DNA of 64,000 bases. Source: Tubulanus polymorphus (lineage: Eukaryota > Nemertea > Palaeonemertea > Tubulaniformes > Tubulanidae). The stretch's first letter is position 1. Each line of letters opens with the position of its first letter. The translations under genes were made by a program, and so were the position numbers. Of this stretch, positions 1 through 15,161 are shown piece after piece. The notes under the pieces were generated by a model. That model saw nothing but the letters and a program-made list of their open reading frames with translations, ran no database searches and had not been told where the DNA came from. The stretch lies in NCBI RefSeq assembly GCF_964204645.1, contig NC_134033.1, positions 12,960,155 to 13,024,154 of the forward strand, in the 5' to 3' direction.

Positions 1-227
1 CCTCCCCCGCGTCGTCCATGCTAGAATATCAAATGGCCAGTTATGCTTGGGTTGGAATATCTTGTTCCCTATCCTTGTATTGGTAAATCTAATTTCTAAT
101 TTAAAAAAAAAATTCCAACGGTATATTCAACTTCTTCGATGCATAAATAATTCAATACATAATCATTTATACAACGCTCTTTTGAAACGGCTGCCATCAT
201 GAGGGCCAACTTTGGTTTTTGTAGCTA

Positions 228-440
228 GTCGACAAGTGGTCGGAACTAATAACCGGACGGTCTTAGCTCAGTCGTAACGTATTTCACAGTGTCGGCCAGC
301 TTGAACCTAGATCCAAACTATAGCGACCGTGCTAAATTGCGTGGTCGACCATTTCCGGACCATAGTTCCGACTAACAGACATTCGGTTTCATTTAGTTCG
401 ACTATAGTCGACTAACTCCGATAACCGAAGTTGGTCCAGG
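228..440 (+). repeat. Dispersed repeat family alpha, copy 1
   Basis: Shares the ordered words GTGTCGGCCA, CTATAGCGACCGTGCT, GGTCGACCATTTCCGGAC, AGTTCCGACTAAC, GACATTCGGTTTCA and GTCGACTA with copies at 20.5, 32.5 and 37.5 kb. About 210 bp; no coding content. Confidence 0.7.
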
Positions 441-3400
441 CTGCCGAGTTTAGTCTTAAGTAGTTCACTTTAAGTACGTTGCACCCTTATGAAATATGTA
501 TCACATATTCAACGAAGAATCGACCCGGTTAAATATCTCCTATTGTAGATGTTACGTGAGAGATGTTCGAATACAGATAAGCTTAATGGCGAATATGAAT
601 TAATAATTGAACGTTAAGTTCTCGAGTGAAAATTGCTACAAATATTGATATGAATTGCGGTGGATTGTTCCGAACTCGGTGTGAGAGGTGAAGATTAAAG
701 AAAACACGATGAATGAACACGAACAAAATCCGCTCGTCGTAGTAGCCACAATCTTGTCATGAATCAGGCATTTAATGATCACTTCTAGACCCTTTCTTCA
801 TATGCACTGTTTTTTTTTTTTACTAAGTAAAAACCGTAAATATATATTTATATACATTGATAACGCGTAATCCAAGGGGTTCTGTGTGAGTCGATGTGCA
901 CTACGTCATCAATATTGGTGATAACAATTACAATTTTTTATTTTGGCATTTATTTTGTAACGCTTACGAATTTAGAATTGCGGACTTTTTCCTTTCCTAT
1001 CACTTCTGAATTACATTTCGGTAGCAGTTACCTTTCACAAAGCCATTTCCGATGTCCCGCCTGCGTTGGGAACGCTCAGGGCTAGGATCTTCGATGATCC
1101 AACATTTCAGAATCGAATCTAGACCACCGACACCACATCGTCGTCAGCGTATTCTAAATAGTATTTGATTCTACAATCATCTGCGTTTAATCGACATGGT
1201 CCCGGCGAGGTTACTGCACGATTTGCCGCCGGCGCAAATTGAAATCAACAACTATTAGAAATGTATACACATTCGTAGATAGATGAAATAATATGTGCGC
1301 CAAGTGCACTCGTATCGACTGAGATCGTCGTCAAACTGCAGAAATCGTTTCAATCGAATTACTTCCGTTTATGCGCAGTGGGGGCTTATCGAGTTCATTT
1401 ACGAAATGAAAGACTCGATATCGCTTACAGATATCACCAGGGGTAAAACAGGGGTAGTCTTCGACGCGCATTTTAAGAAAGATTGCTTTTCAAAATCTGC
1501 CGACAATTCTTTAGACACTGAAAGGCTGGTTCGGAATACTTATGCAATCTTACCGAAGTCTCGCGTCTACGCAGCAAAATCCAAGATGGCCGCTTAGATG
1601 GTATTGATCCTTAAACTTAACTAATAACTAATTCATATTCATAAACGCAGAAATGAGGTTCAAATTCGCACGCCTAAAACATCGACTAATTTTATATGAA
1701 ATCTATATACTTCACTAACGTAAATGTTAATTTATTGATGTTGCTTCTATACATCTTGGTCAGGTAAGAAATTTCACAGAATACGAAGACACACACACAT
1801 ACATTATATTTACAAACAGGTGATAATATTAGACATCGATATAGATAGTGATAAATACAGGTTCCCCACGCGCGGAATACTAAGTATTGTGAAGAAGTAA
1901 TAATCGAGTATGTTTCGCTGGTAAAACTAAAACAGCAACTTTAAAAATGTGCAGTTCCGAATACACTGCGATCACGCGCTTCTAAACCCCTTGCGTTGGT
2001 CAATATCAATCAGCGTTCGGCAGACTTCTTTTGCCAAACAAGGGTGTGGCTAGTTTTCAAATGAAAACATTCGGTTAGCAAACAAACCATCAATCATTGC
2101 CGAATATCAGCGCGTATATTCAAATATAATCTAACGCTCCTCCTCATTTGATTTTATCAATGTTGATAACGTTCCGACATCAATTTTCGATCTTGCACGC
2201 AATGTGTAATTACGGGCTTCTTTTATTATTCCATTATTCAATTTGAAATCACGCCATAAATTCGACGGATAGAATGCATTTTTACGGGGGATCGGTCGAC
2301 TGAAACTAAGTACATAAACGATGTCTAACACGAACGCACTTAACCCGGCTCGATTTAACATAGCGTTTTCAATAATTTCACCATCGCCATGATAGAATCA
2401 TTTGGAATTGTTTTGATATCACAATCATTCAGTTTACATCAAGGGCAAGCTTCTAACTGTATAATTACACAATCATGATAAAAAAGGCCAGCTTCAGTCT
2501 GGTCTAAAGGTGTTAGATCGGCCTTAGAAAGAAGATGGCCGTGATTTGAGTTTTGCTGCTTGTGAAGAAGATATGACTAAGTTAAAGCTACTCCATAAAA
2601 CTGGCCATTTTCGTACTGGAACTTGTATTGTTGATCAGACCTGTCTTTTAAACGTATCGGTAAGCCTCTCTTTGTCTGGATGTAAAGTTCTTTTTGTGGT
2701 TTTATTGCTTATTTCTATATCGATTCGCACGGCGAAGAGATACTACATCTAGTCGAATTAGCTTCGTTTATAGAATAACCGAAGCTCTTATTAGATCAGA
2801 GCCACTGACTGTGCAACCATAATGCTTACAGTGAGCAATGATGAAAATATAATTCCTACGGTACTAAGAAAGCCGTGTCAGTTTTTTTTTTGGTCTGGAT
2901 CACGAGCTGATGTTCACTATGTTGCGTCGGGAAACTTGATAACCACTTTTTTGATAGAACGTCTAATATCTGGCGTTCGTAAACTATTTGTTAAAAACAT
3001 CACGACAGGTGAAGTCCTGAACATCAAATGAAGCTTGGACGTTTGACAGGTTTGTCGATGAAATGTCTTATGCCAGGCGTTTGTAGTTCGTGTGTTAATT
3101 AATTTTCAATTCGAAATGTTTCCGTGAAGTGCTGAACACAAGTAAAGACTAGACGCGCAAATATTGGAAGACCGTCTTCTAAGATCTTGGTCCAGGCAGC
3201 GTATTGATATCTGTGGCATCACATTTGAGTTAAGTCATTAACTAACATTTAACGAGAAGAAAGACGATTGATTAGAATTAGATGTGAAACGTTTCAATTC
3301 GTTCTTCAACCCGGTTTTCCATTCAGCAAACGCAGAGAGCGAGTCCGTCCTTCAGCACCTGCATTCGTAGCAGTTTTTCCCGATCGATAGCAATATTCAC

Positions 3401-6400
3401 TTTAAGCACAAAGCAGATGAAAGCCGGAACACTCGACGGTTCGACCGGCGATGTTCGCCGATCCTATTTTTATAATCGCCCGAGGCGAAATCGCTCGGAA
3501 AGTGACGAAACGACGATTTAGTATTTAAATTGATATCGATCGCGATACAGGGGCTGAATGGATAACAGACGCGTTGGGCGCGACACCGACACTTCACTTT
3601 TACCGACTGCCTGGGAAATGAACAGATGTTTTATTCCGGTTCGATACGGTCTGATGAAATATTGACATCTTCCCTCGCGCGCACCGGCCACAAACCCACC
3701 TTGTTACCACCGCGACGCGACTAGTGTCCTGGTGACGATATGAAGTGACTAGGTGTGAATCTACATTTCAATTCGGAATTATTAGATTGCTGTTGTAATA
3801 TTTATACAGAAACTCCGGTGTTAGTCAATAGCTATGGCTGTTATTGGCTTCGGTAAATCATTCTCAATATCGAAAACTAACTTTCATCTACGCTTGAAAA
3901 CCCGATATAGGAAACTTCAACAGCGATCGATCCTTCGATGAGTTAAGATATGAATCTCCTAGGTTGAAATATCGGTAAACAAGAGAACAGATTAATTTTG
4001 ACCCGCATAAAACTGAACGGTGATAGAGTAGCCCTCGAAGTTGACTGCAACTTATAAACAGACACACGAACGATGAGAATCATAACGAATCTACGGAGAT
4101 TCAAAAAGTGATTAAAAATGAATGGCCGTCGATGAGCTGAGACGAGAATATGGTGCCTGCTAATGAAGTTGTTATCTGCCGTGCAACCACACATGACTCG
4201 TCGAATTCACTGTGGAAATAAAAGGCATGGCTTTTACCGGTGGAGCTGATGGCGCGTTGTCAGTACGAAATGATAAATGAAAGAGTAAAAGGTTCAATGG
4301 TTAATCAGTTCAAATAATCCCCTTTTTGATCGAACGAACGACGTGGACAAAACGAATCTATTCTCGGGGTCGTATCCCGACGGGATCGGATGAAAACGAT
4401 CTCGTAACAAACTACGGTTACATCAACACGTTTTCTTTGAGCGCGCGATGATCCGGATATTCATGGTATTCGAACCGGTTGCTAGGATAACCCGTGGACG
4501 TCATACACACAAAAGCCAATGCATCTTGAACTGCGAATGATTGTCCTCGGCTCCGAGTTGAATATTTAAAAGCCGCGTCGACATGCACTGGCGATTAAAC
4601 TCCATTACGTTTGAGTACCATGTCAAATGAAACGGTTATTTAATGGACTGTTCGCGTTGCAGTTCTCAATTTCAGAATCTCCACTCAGTCGATTCCTCGC
4701 CGAGTTCGTCGAAAACCGATGTCGTCCCAGGGCTCAAAATTCGCTGCGATTATTTTTGGTTGTTTCGCTCGGTTCGTTATGAACGATTTTGATTTTAATC
4801 GCAACCGGAAGAGCACCACTTTACACCGGTTGTTGTCGCTAAAAATGCACACATGATTGATGTTTGTAATAGGGAACCTTCGACGCTACTGTGGCAATCG
4901 AGGATTCTACTTATGGCAAGCAAGGATCCGCCAGGTTCGCTCGGAGTTACTTCCGCGTTCAATCTCTTCTATGAAAACCGAATGAACTTTTCTCTTAAAT
5001 AGATCAATTGTTCATGAAAACTCTACCGATTACTGAGATGAAAAATGATTCAAAACTATATATTGTGGGTCATGCGATAATGTATGGATTGAGGAACCTA
5101 AGAAATTAACTAATTCGCCACGCCATCTGATGGGATTAAAAGGTGTTGTGTCCCATTGAGCCCTTAGTCCCATTTAACCCTTGCCTATTTTTTCGCTGCC
5201 CATTTTAGAATGCACTGCACCATACTTTATGATATTCAAGTTTACATTTTAAAAAACAAACCGGAAAAAATTAGATTTTTTTGTTACGGCTCGACCCAAC
5301 TTAACCTGCCATTTGTTATCGCCAGTCCAGGTGGCGCTAGTCGACGGTAGTCGCAACAACGAGCGGTAAGCGATTAATGATGGCGAATCTAGCATCAGTC
5401 AGTCGGCGGTGCTATTGACCCGGCGCGAGATAATTTATATCAGGTAATACCTGTCGTTGGCTCGACGGGAGATATGCGAAACCGGCGCGTAGCATCGGTG
5501 ATTGATCGGTCAGATTATTGCGTATTGATGTTTGGCTGGTGAAAGTGCGGCATTAATAGGTTTATCAATTATAGAGCGCCCGCAACTCTCAACGCGTACA
5601 CACGCATAGCTCACGCCGAGATTTAAAGCGCTTATTATCGATCCGACCGCCGCAGCGTATGAGTCAAAAGAAAGACTTCGATTTGTTTTTTCCGTTCGGT
5701 GGGAAATCTCGTTGAGGCTACATACGTGTACATAGAATATGTACGCGCTTCTGAAATCCGATATAAAAATAACAGAGCTCTCTCACACTCATACACAGCG
5801 CTCGAATCGGTTATGACTTTTTTTAATGAGCGTGTCTGATTTGGAGTAAAACAATCGAAGCACCGACACACCACCAGATGGCGGTACTTGCAGTCGGGTT
5901 TCATGTACATTTTTTGAACTGAATTATTTAGGCACCCGAATTCGAAGAATTATCTTCATACGAGCCACCAAAACATATATATATATTGACTTATCTAGTG
6001 GAAATTCGGTAGAGTTTTCGTCGATGAGTGTTTAAGAAAAAAGGTGGTTCGATGTTTAACAGCGACCAAATAACTACTAGCGAACCTGGTGGATTCCGTG
6101 GAATGCTTGCTTGCCACAGCAGCGTGTTGTCCGCACCCAACAGTTCCACTGTATGCATTGATTTCCACAGTTATACGGATGTATTTTGATTTTTTCTATA
6201 GTTAAAAGAACCCACTGCTTGGTGTGGTTATTCTAAAATCAAAAGACTTAGAAAGGGCAGGGTCCAGGCGTTGTGGAACATAATAATCATGAAGCCTTTG
6301 ATGAAACGGCTAAGAAGCCTACAACATCAGAAATAGTTCTAATTCCACACGCCCTAGAGTCAAATGGTTGAATTTTCCATGTGACTCTGTAGTCAGCCGA

Positions 6401-6868
6401 GTGAAAATGAATTGATGTTGACTCAATGGTCGGGAAGTATATTGAAACGATTGACCCGGTTGCGCGTATGATAATGTTTCTTCACGGTCGGTTTGACGAC
6501 GGAAAGCGATATTCAACGTTATACAATGACATGATTGATTATCGGGCTATGATTGCATATTAACGCCGTTTATGTACGGGAAATTGTACGGCGAATTGTC
6601 CATCAATTATTATATTGCGTTGAGTATAAACCGGTATAACAGAGCACCGCGACGCGCGTGCGCCGCCAGAGACCGCCGCATAATAATCATCGACCAGTTC
6701 ACAGCGAATGGTTGGTTTACCAGCACTGTCGAGTGGTGCTCAGAGCGATGGAAAAAAATCCATTTTGAAATATGTCAAATTCGCTAATGAAATAGTACTT
6801 CACATACAGTCGTCTAATTGACGGTAATTTGCATACTTTTGCACACCCGCTAGATGGCGTTTATCGCC

Positions 6869-7098
6869 GGGGCGGACCCAAGGTGAGAGTGCATCCCGTC
6901 AAAGTGCCTAAGTCAAGTTTCCCTGAAATTTTACGGGAAAAATGAAAAATATTAAACCGATACCCAAAAAAGTTTAAATTCATTAGTCTCTCTCTCTAAT
7001 TCCAAACTTAATGTTTTCTAATGAGCTTTTTTCGGGGTGCCCTCTTTATTATATTATAGGGGTGCATCCCTGAGTCAGACCCTAGATCGGCCCCTGAT
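6869..7098. mobile_element. Element with GGGGCGGAYCC / GGRTCCGCCCC-type ends
   Basis: GCCGGGGCGGACCCAAGG at the left and TAGATCGGCCCCTGATC at the right. Similar termini occur at 8,738-8,805 (CCTGGATCCGCCCCTGG) and 48,868-48,960 (AGGGGCGGATCCAGG). No coding content; presumably a dispersed non-autonomous element. Confidence 0.45.
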
Positions 7099-9679
7099 CG
7101 TTACTGTAGCATCCAATTATATAAGTCTAATGGGCATATTTCCTAGATTGCGTCGAATACTATCAGAATATATATCAAAATTTTAGAGGATTAGCCTTCC
7201 GAAGTTATTTAGATCAAACTTCTCCAAAAGCCGGGATAATTCTATCGAATACGGTTGTTTATTAAAATGTTTCATTTGAACCTGTCCAGTCGTAATGAGT
7301 GTTCTCAGTTATGATTGGTTGATTTGTTTAGATTTCTCGTAATACGGATCAATCACAGGTGACGTCGTTTTTACATATCATCAAGAAATCACTGATTCTT
7401 ACTTCTTGTCATAAACCATTTTTTTTCTTTTTTAGTTTCCGTTTATTTCATTGTTTGAGTTTTCGATCTCTTTTGATAAATTGCTTTAACTTTTATTCGT
7501 CTTTCATCTTTTAATCACTCGCTTCTTTCCTTTGTTCTATTCTTCCATGTATATCCTGCAATTATATTCTATGTCTCACGATGGCCATTAGAATAATGAA
7601 GACAAGTCGTAGCTCAATGTAATCAGCTGACATTTCGTCTTTTTTATTTTGCGATTTTCTTGGTACAATAGAACTTGCTTAAGATTTTTCAATGCGGATT
7701 TTTACTTAATTCGGATGAAATATTTGGTCCACTTAACCTATGGAAATGTGTAAACTATCATTCATGATTCGTCGGATTTTACTTAATTCGAAGAAATCCC
7801 GACAATCCCCCAGTCGTCCGAATAAAGTAAGTTCTACTGTATTTATCTCCTCGTTCCCTTTTTAGTTGCGTTCTCATATTGTGATCGAGAAATTTCGCCG
7901 AAATAGCAGCTACTTCGATGCGATGATGCTCCCGCAGAAGTGATGCGCGTCCTTGGAATGTCAACAACGTCGAACCCTTCCTTGCCCATTAATATGTGCT
8001 AACCGGAAATACCTAGCTTCAATCATTTCGAATCTTTGTGCCCTATTATGGAATGTCATATCGTCGCTTCGCCGAAGCGATTTTCACTTTGATCAAAGAC
8101 AGTTTATGTCTTCAACTGTCTGCGTGTGGAGCTTGTTAGTATAATTGAGACGTTCGTTACCGAGAACGAAACGATGCTCGGATTTCCGCGTACCTCCTTT
8201 GTCAGATATATTCTCGAATCTCTGCCTGTAATTCTAACCCTTTTTCGTTTGAAATCTAACCTCTAAATACCGGGATAGACATAGGTATACCTCGATAAAT
8301 CGGCCGATACCGACTTACTCGGATCCAGGGTCGGATTAGATCCGAGCTGGATCCATATAGAAGGATATCGATATCGGGAGGTACCGGATTCTCCGTAGTC
8401 ATTGCTTAGACCGTCTTAGTTCCTTAGCCAATCCTACAACTAAAGGCCGGTCTTAGATACATAAGACCACTCTACATGTCTCGAAAATTGGAAGCGGATC
8501 CAGAATCAAGCTATGTCCTCGACTGTGAATTATTCTCCAGAGCAAGAGACATTTCGTTCGAGGCTGTCGTTTCAAATTATTCATTGTTTCAATATTTCCG
8601 ATTTGAAAAATTGATCTTTTGTTGTTTTTGTGCTTAAATGTGGATGGTTGTGATATAAAGCATCATGACTTCAAGATGCCTCTAAAATGCATCTAGCGGG
8701 CTTCGTTTTTTAAAAATCTGGAAAAACCCTACTTGTTCTGGGACCATGGGTCCTACTTTATATAGTGCCCTCACCCCTAAAGGAACTCCTGGATCCGCCC
8801 CTGGTTTAGCAAGATATTTTTGTTTCGTGCAGTAGGAACAGTGCACTAAAACGTGACAAAAACATGCGACTCTTTAGGCCATTTACCGCGTGAATGACGC
8901 GACATTTCTTCGTGAACGTTCTCCAAATGATGACGTATTATCAATACGCAAACGACATTCTTACCGAGAAGCGGGTGATTTTTAAGAGGGTTCGAAACGT
9001 GACGGCTGCGCGCAGAAAGCAATTTTCCTACCTGCTAACTTTCTCGCTAGATCGGAAAATTGCTTGTTTTGTCCGCATCGTAAAGGCATATCGTCCATTT
9101 TGTTCATTAAATACAGCACGCCCGATTAACCATAAGCGCGCCGGTAAATCAACAGATTCTGATACGCGACGGTCGAATCAGTGAGCGCGTTCCGATGTTC
9201 TGCACGCTAAAATACCGGAAGCGATGTTAGAAATAACACTGGTGACTGGTCAACACTAATTCACGGTACACAGCGCGCACGAATAACAAACAGCCATCAG
9301 CGTAAAGAACACTGAACCAAAAAAAGAAATGACTTAAATAAACTGGTGAAATGAAAGCGTTCTATTTTCAAGTAGAATAAGAATTTCGTTATAAAGTAAT
9401 TCATTTATATAAGACCTTAATCTATGGTGGCTGATTCGGGCCATACTCGCGCGAATATTCCAAGCCTTTTGCTCAATTCTAACTCGGGGTCATAGTTTAT
9501 TTTATAGTTTATTGTTTATCTCTTCTATACGGTTAAGCATTGGGTATATAAAAAAATCTTAACTCTCTGATCAAACTTAAATTGATTCTCAAAATGCGGA
9601 AATATAACACACTCTTAGAATGTTAATTGCGATCTTATATATCAAAAATGGTGATATTAACTAGAATGAATGACCGCAA

Positions 9680-9774
9680 ACACAGACATCCCAATGATAC
9701 ACAGACATCCCCATGATACACAGACATCCCCATGATACACAGACATCCCCATGATACACAGACATCCCCATGAT
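9680..9774. repeat. 19-bp tandem repeat, 5 copies
   Basis: Five head-to-tail copies of ACACAGACATCCCCATGAT; only the first differs (CCCAATGAT). Confidence 0.95.
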
Positions 9775-10765
9775 ATTAGGCGTCTTGTTTATCATATATA
9801 CATTCGGCGCTCTTTCCGAGAATTCTTGTATCGTCTTCTCAAAAAGCGGATAACAATATTTCTTCTCTTCATTGTGCGAGATTGGTTCCAGTGCTTTCTT
9901 ATTCCGTCGATTCGATTACCTAGATTGTCTTTTTAGATGTCACCAAATTCGTATCGCATCCCTAGGTATCCGACGACACCGATCTGCGGGTATATATGTA
10001 TGTGACCAGAGCGATAGACATTATTATTAGGTATTGAACGCACATGCGGCGGCAGCCGCGGCGGCGACTGAGTTATTTGATGTGCATATCTATGTATCGA
10101 GAAAAACCGGATGCAATCAAAGAAGTGAAGATGGTTTCCATTATTATTGTCTATGAAATACTCAACTCATAGGTATGTAATGTACGTACGACCACAAGAA
10201 GATGTTTTTTTGCGTGGCAAGAAAACTCAAGTGTCTTCCAAATGAACGTGTCTTCGATCGGGCTGAATATTTTAGTTTTCAAATGGTCTCGTATCGCTAT
10301 TGTGAAGTGCCATTATGGAATTATTTTTTGGGATCAAATTGAACACAAGGCTGAGGCAAATCAACCTGAGGCACCATTGAACTGGGTTCGCACTCAAATA
10401 AGCCGCACACAACTTTAGGACTGTTCAAACCAAACACTGACGACCCAGAGTCACATTAACCCCACGACTGTGAAATTTCGTCCATCAGAGCGAACTTAAA
10501 CTCGCTGTTAAATCATAACCCACAGATACGATACTATAGGCCCGGATAGTCGAGTTGATATGAAATAAACCAATCAAAATATTTCACTCTTTGAAGATGA
10601 AGATCTGAAAAACTTTCAGGCATTTTCTTCTGAATTTCCAGATGGAGTGTGGACCTCAACGAGCCATTGAAAACAGTTCTCTCGTGATAATAACCTCCAC
10701 TATCTCATCAAGCGCCTTAGAGCTTTTAAGGAATTAAGCGGTGTGTAGGTTTTAAACACTGATAC

Positions 10766-10817
<52 letters not shown>

Positions 10818-10820
10818 AAT
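10766..10820. repeat. (GAT)n microsatellite
   Basis: About 16 GAT triplets, ending in GATAATGAC. Confidence 0.95.
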
Positions 10821-13499
10821 GACAAACAGTTAAACAACGAGAGAGCTTGGAGAGTTAAAATCACGAAATTCCGACGACGACGTGAGACTCATCGCTCGCC
10901 AGACGAACCGTGCAATTTTAATGGCTGCTCCGATCGAAACGCGGAATTCAGCCTCGAGCTACGGCAAACGTTTTACTGTCTTCCTATTTAAATGTTGATC
11001 GGGTTTACACGCTGGTTATTTAATAACCCTTTTGCCTGTACCTATTACGGTTAATTATAATTTCATACCTGCTCGATTCATCGCCGCCACCGGCGATAGT
11101 TCTCGCGCGCCGCGCAAAATGTCGCGTAGCCACCGGAGCAAAATTTATCGTTTATCGCCTGCTATTGGATTTGAAATGCCCGGATTATTTCAATCCCGTG
11201 GAAAAGCATTTTTAGATCGTAGGTCGTTGAGACTGTATTGTTGTATCGATGCGGATAAAGAAACTATCAACAACTAAACGAGAAGAAATGAACTGTCGAA
11301 GGAACTGCCCTGAAATGAGTAGTGTCATTACGCATTGCGGGTGATAACGCTGCCTTCGCTACTATGTATTCGCATGCGGTTCAGGGGACTGTGTTGCGAC
11401 AGTGAGGTGGAAACCGAGGATGAGCTGACGTCGACGGTCACCGAACACCGGGCTATTTCGAATGGGGTGCCCACCGGGACAAAAATGGCCTAAGTTTCAA
11501 TGCAGCGGTATGAAATTTAACAGTATACATCTCGAGACTTTCGGGTGAAATGCGGCAATAAAACCAGGGGAAGACATTGACAGGACAGAACTGAAAAGGG
11601 CATATACTTAAAAAGGGCAACAATTTACTAAAGTATCGACGCAGCCAAAAGAACGGTCTGGAAATTTTAAAATTTCATTTATTTGCATACAATTTCGAGG
11701 CACTTGAGGGACATTTTCTTAAGAGAACAATCGCTCAATCATGCGCTGCAGACTGCTGTCAGTCGCGGGTGAAAAAGTGCCCTGAAAAAGTAAATTGACA
11801 TTGCATTTTCAAAAGGGCACATTAAGAGAATTGTGACGGGTACACGTATGCTCTTTTTGCTCCCGTCCACCCCTGAAAACAAAACAAAAAAACCCACGCG
11901 CTACAATGCGTCATGACTAATATTCATTACTTTCAATCGTAGAAAACGCAAATGAACGCACCGCACTCGCAACGCACCGCAAGATGAACCTGGTGCTGCT
12001 GGGATTCGGTGACTTGTTAATCCAGCGGCTGTCGTCGTCTGACCACGAGAAGATAATACGACGGTGATGCGAAGCATACTGTAAATAGATTGAATGTCAA
12101 CAGACCGAATTACCAATCTCTCGCTCGCTCGGTACTGGCTTCTGATATACACCATGTCATTCGTTTGCCTTGAAGAATACGAGTATGAATTTACATGAAA
12201 AGCGCACAGCAGCATATACTGGAAGCAGCCGACAGTACGGTTGAGTCGTTGTTTAATCCTCGTACGGCCAGCGCGCATATCGCTCAAGTCAGTTTGATTG
12301 GATCAGCGATATCTTCGAGGTGACAGCACTCCCCCCTGCGTGACACCCTGCACTACGTTTAACCCTGGAAAATATATTAGTTAACCGATGTATGACAAGT
12401 TTCGAGTTTGATCGATCGGGCAATAGTTTGTTTGTCGAGTTTTATGTCATAATTTTGTCGTCGCCGGCACCGAGCGCGGTACGGAGCGTATTCTGACCGG
12501 TTTTATACCACGAGATTCCGCGAGGATGTTTAGGTGTCCAGGACTGTACGCTTCGAACCCTCGAATCTTGTCAGCTGGTGACAGCCTACGTTCCACGAGA
12601 CGTGATTGATGTTCGTTTAATTGCGTCTCGCTGGTGGCGTGTTTTCCGCTCGCAAATTTTTAATTTCGTGTTTAATTGAATTCGAAAAATGCCGTTACGG
12701 AATTCGAAATTTGATTCCGCGATGAAGTTCCCTCGTCTCTCGTAGACAAGGAGTTTTTTCCTCAATTTCGTTCTGAAGGCACCCCCAGTATCGAGTTACG
12801 GTTGAGCTGTCATCGGTAAAATTTTCCCGAGTCGAAGAAAATGCGCTAAAAGATATTAATGCCGTAATAAAAAATAATCATTACGATAGCTATACAGCCG
12901 ATGTTGTAAATGCAGCCCCGCAACGCCAGTATGACACAAACGCAGCCATTGACAGCTTTTCGAATCCTGCTCGAGTGTGCGTCGCAAATTCTAATTTAAA
13001 TGTAAATGAATGCAAAGAAAGAGAGTAAATCACCAAGGTTACATTTCTTGTTTGAATAAACAATGTTGATTCGAAAATTTGGAGGCGTGCATGTGAAACG
13101 AAGTCTTCTATGTTACTTTTAAGTATTCAAATGAGAACCAGCCCGAATCCCACCTCCCCGCCCCGAATACGTGTTCGCTGCCGTCATCAAGGACAGGTTA
13201 AACGAGTTTGCCTTTGAAGGTCGGAGGATGTGCGTGCGACAAGTGTGAATTAGAGCCCACACATTTCCCGATTTAACTTCACTGAGAACCTTAGTGTCAG
13301 TGGTATATCGCTAACGCGACCCCTGTGGTTCACGCGAGCTCTTTAGTATATAGGCAGTATACGGAGCTCCGCGAACCGGCCATTCTCAGGACTGGGTGAA
13401 GATTTAACTAGGCCAACACGTAGTTACCGTTTGCAAAACAGTGCACCGATAGAAATAGAGCAATCCATGGACTTTAAAAAATAATTTTTAAATGCCTTA

Positions 13500-13620
13500 A
13501 CCCACTGAGCGCCACGCAATTTCCAATGGAAAAGAGAGTGTCGCCACCAGGGTTCGCAACTATAAACCCTAGATTGACGAGACCAGTGACGGGTGCTAAT
13601 CCACTCGGCCACTGCGCATC
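13500..13620 (-). mobile_element. tRNA-derived SINE-like fragment
   Basis: On the minus strand, GCAGTGGCCGAGTGGATTAG (A-box like, as in Ser/Leu tRNAs) is followed about 45 bases later by AGTTGCGAACCC (B-box like). No acceptor stem closes, so it is a tRNA-derived repeat and not a tRNA gene. Confidence 0.5.
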
Positions 13621-15161
13621 ATCTAGACCCTGCAAATGAATTTAAAGTCTAAATCTTATCCCACTGACGATGTTGGTGTAGTTGAGATATATTACAAAAA
13701 AATGATACACCGGGCCCGTGCCCATAGGGGTGGTTCGGGTAGCGAACAATGCACCTCGGTAATCAAAACCAACTTTGGAAATCGAATTTGAATCGGAGAA
13801 TTCTCGTTACCACACGTAAACAAACACTGCTCTCATATCTTAAAGACATAACGCAATTCGCCAGGTTATTAAAACAGTCCATCCCAGTGATGACAGAAAT
13901 TTTGGTGTAGTTCAGATATCCAAAAACAAACATCTCGGTAAACAAACTATCATTAAAATTCGTGAATTCTATAATGATAATGACGGTAAGGTTCAGACAT
14001 ACATATGCACCTGATGTCGAGTCGTATGCCCTCCCCTAGCGTACACCGCTCATTTACCGCGTCCTTTTATCGTCGTATCATGTGTCATAATTAGCGACTT
14101 TCGCTGTTGACCACCACCACACTTATTAGGCGCATGTATTTTAAGATGCCATAGTTTCCATGGTAACGAAAAAATCTGGGTGGAGGAGAGACGACCCGGA
14201 AAGTCGACTCGTCGTGTTACTCGTCGTTGAGACGCAAACGACGTCGGCTTTGCATTGACGCATCGCGTATCGCGTCAAAATCTGCATTCTTACGACGCAG
14301 ATATACTACGACTACCCGGTACTACTATATACGGGAAGGAGAAAATTCCGACGAGTTTCTCGAACGGGGAATTGCGTTCAGTATCAAAATATGCGATCTC
14401 TAGACTGGGGCGTCACCGGGCATCACCGGCTATCCCGACAGATGGCGTGACTACGTTGTCAGTCGCAAGAGGGTTCGAGTCCTGCTGACTGCTTACAGCG
14501 TAGGCGGGCAACACTTCAATGGCGGCGGTCCCGTCTTGGGGTTAAATGAACAATCCAAATAGGGTTCAGGCTTGGGAAAGATCCGAACGACGTTCAGGCG
14601 AAAACAGACTAAAAAACGTAAAATTTCGCTCCAACTTTCAAATGGATTTTTAAGAATCCCGAATGAAAATATCATTACCAGCCTAGGTCTGAAATATTAT
14701 GTATACATGTATTTATAATCCGTGAAAACGAACGACTGATCGAATGATTTTGGGTTGGATACGTTCGATGAGCCCGCACGATTCGCGAATATATTCTCCC
14801 CCTATAAACTGCCAGCCGAGATCGAGCGTTCCGTAATCAAATTCGATGGAAATAAAATTTCAATCCGGCTGATCGAGTTGAACAGCAGATTAGCGCCGAT
14901 TCACTGTGCCTTATTATAGAGACTCGATCTCTCGTTACAGTTTAAGGCTATAGTTTCGAATAAATCAATTTGCGCGTACATCTCGTATACACGCGCGCGA
15001 CACAATACCCTTGAGTGAGACTTTTAATGAATAAGTAAGTACGTTTTAGAGGCGGTCAATACGACATCAGTCGGCGTCAAATAACCGCTGAGAAGAATTA
15101 TATATGTTCACGTACTATAGCTATCGATTCTTTCGACTGATAGTAACAGTTTATCTTATAC

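Larger units (their letters stand above)
1..15161. other. No gene recognised; intergenic or large-intron DNA
   Basis: ORFs here are at most 128 codons and none carries a recognisable motif or exon chain. Contents that can be named are the repeat copy at 228-440, the 19-bp and GAT arrays, the GGGGCGGA-ended elements and a SINE-like fragment at 13.5 kb. I see no rRNA or tRNA gene. Short isolated exons could be missed. Confidence 0.6.

Noticed and set aside
11901-12287. 128-codon minus-strand ORF
   Set aside because: Longest ORF in the first 30 kb but no recognisable domain, mixed composition and no splice context; taken as chance.
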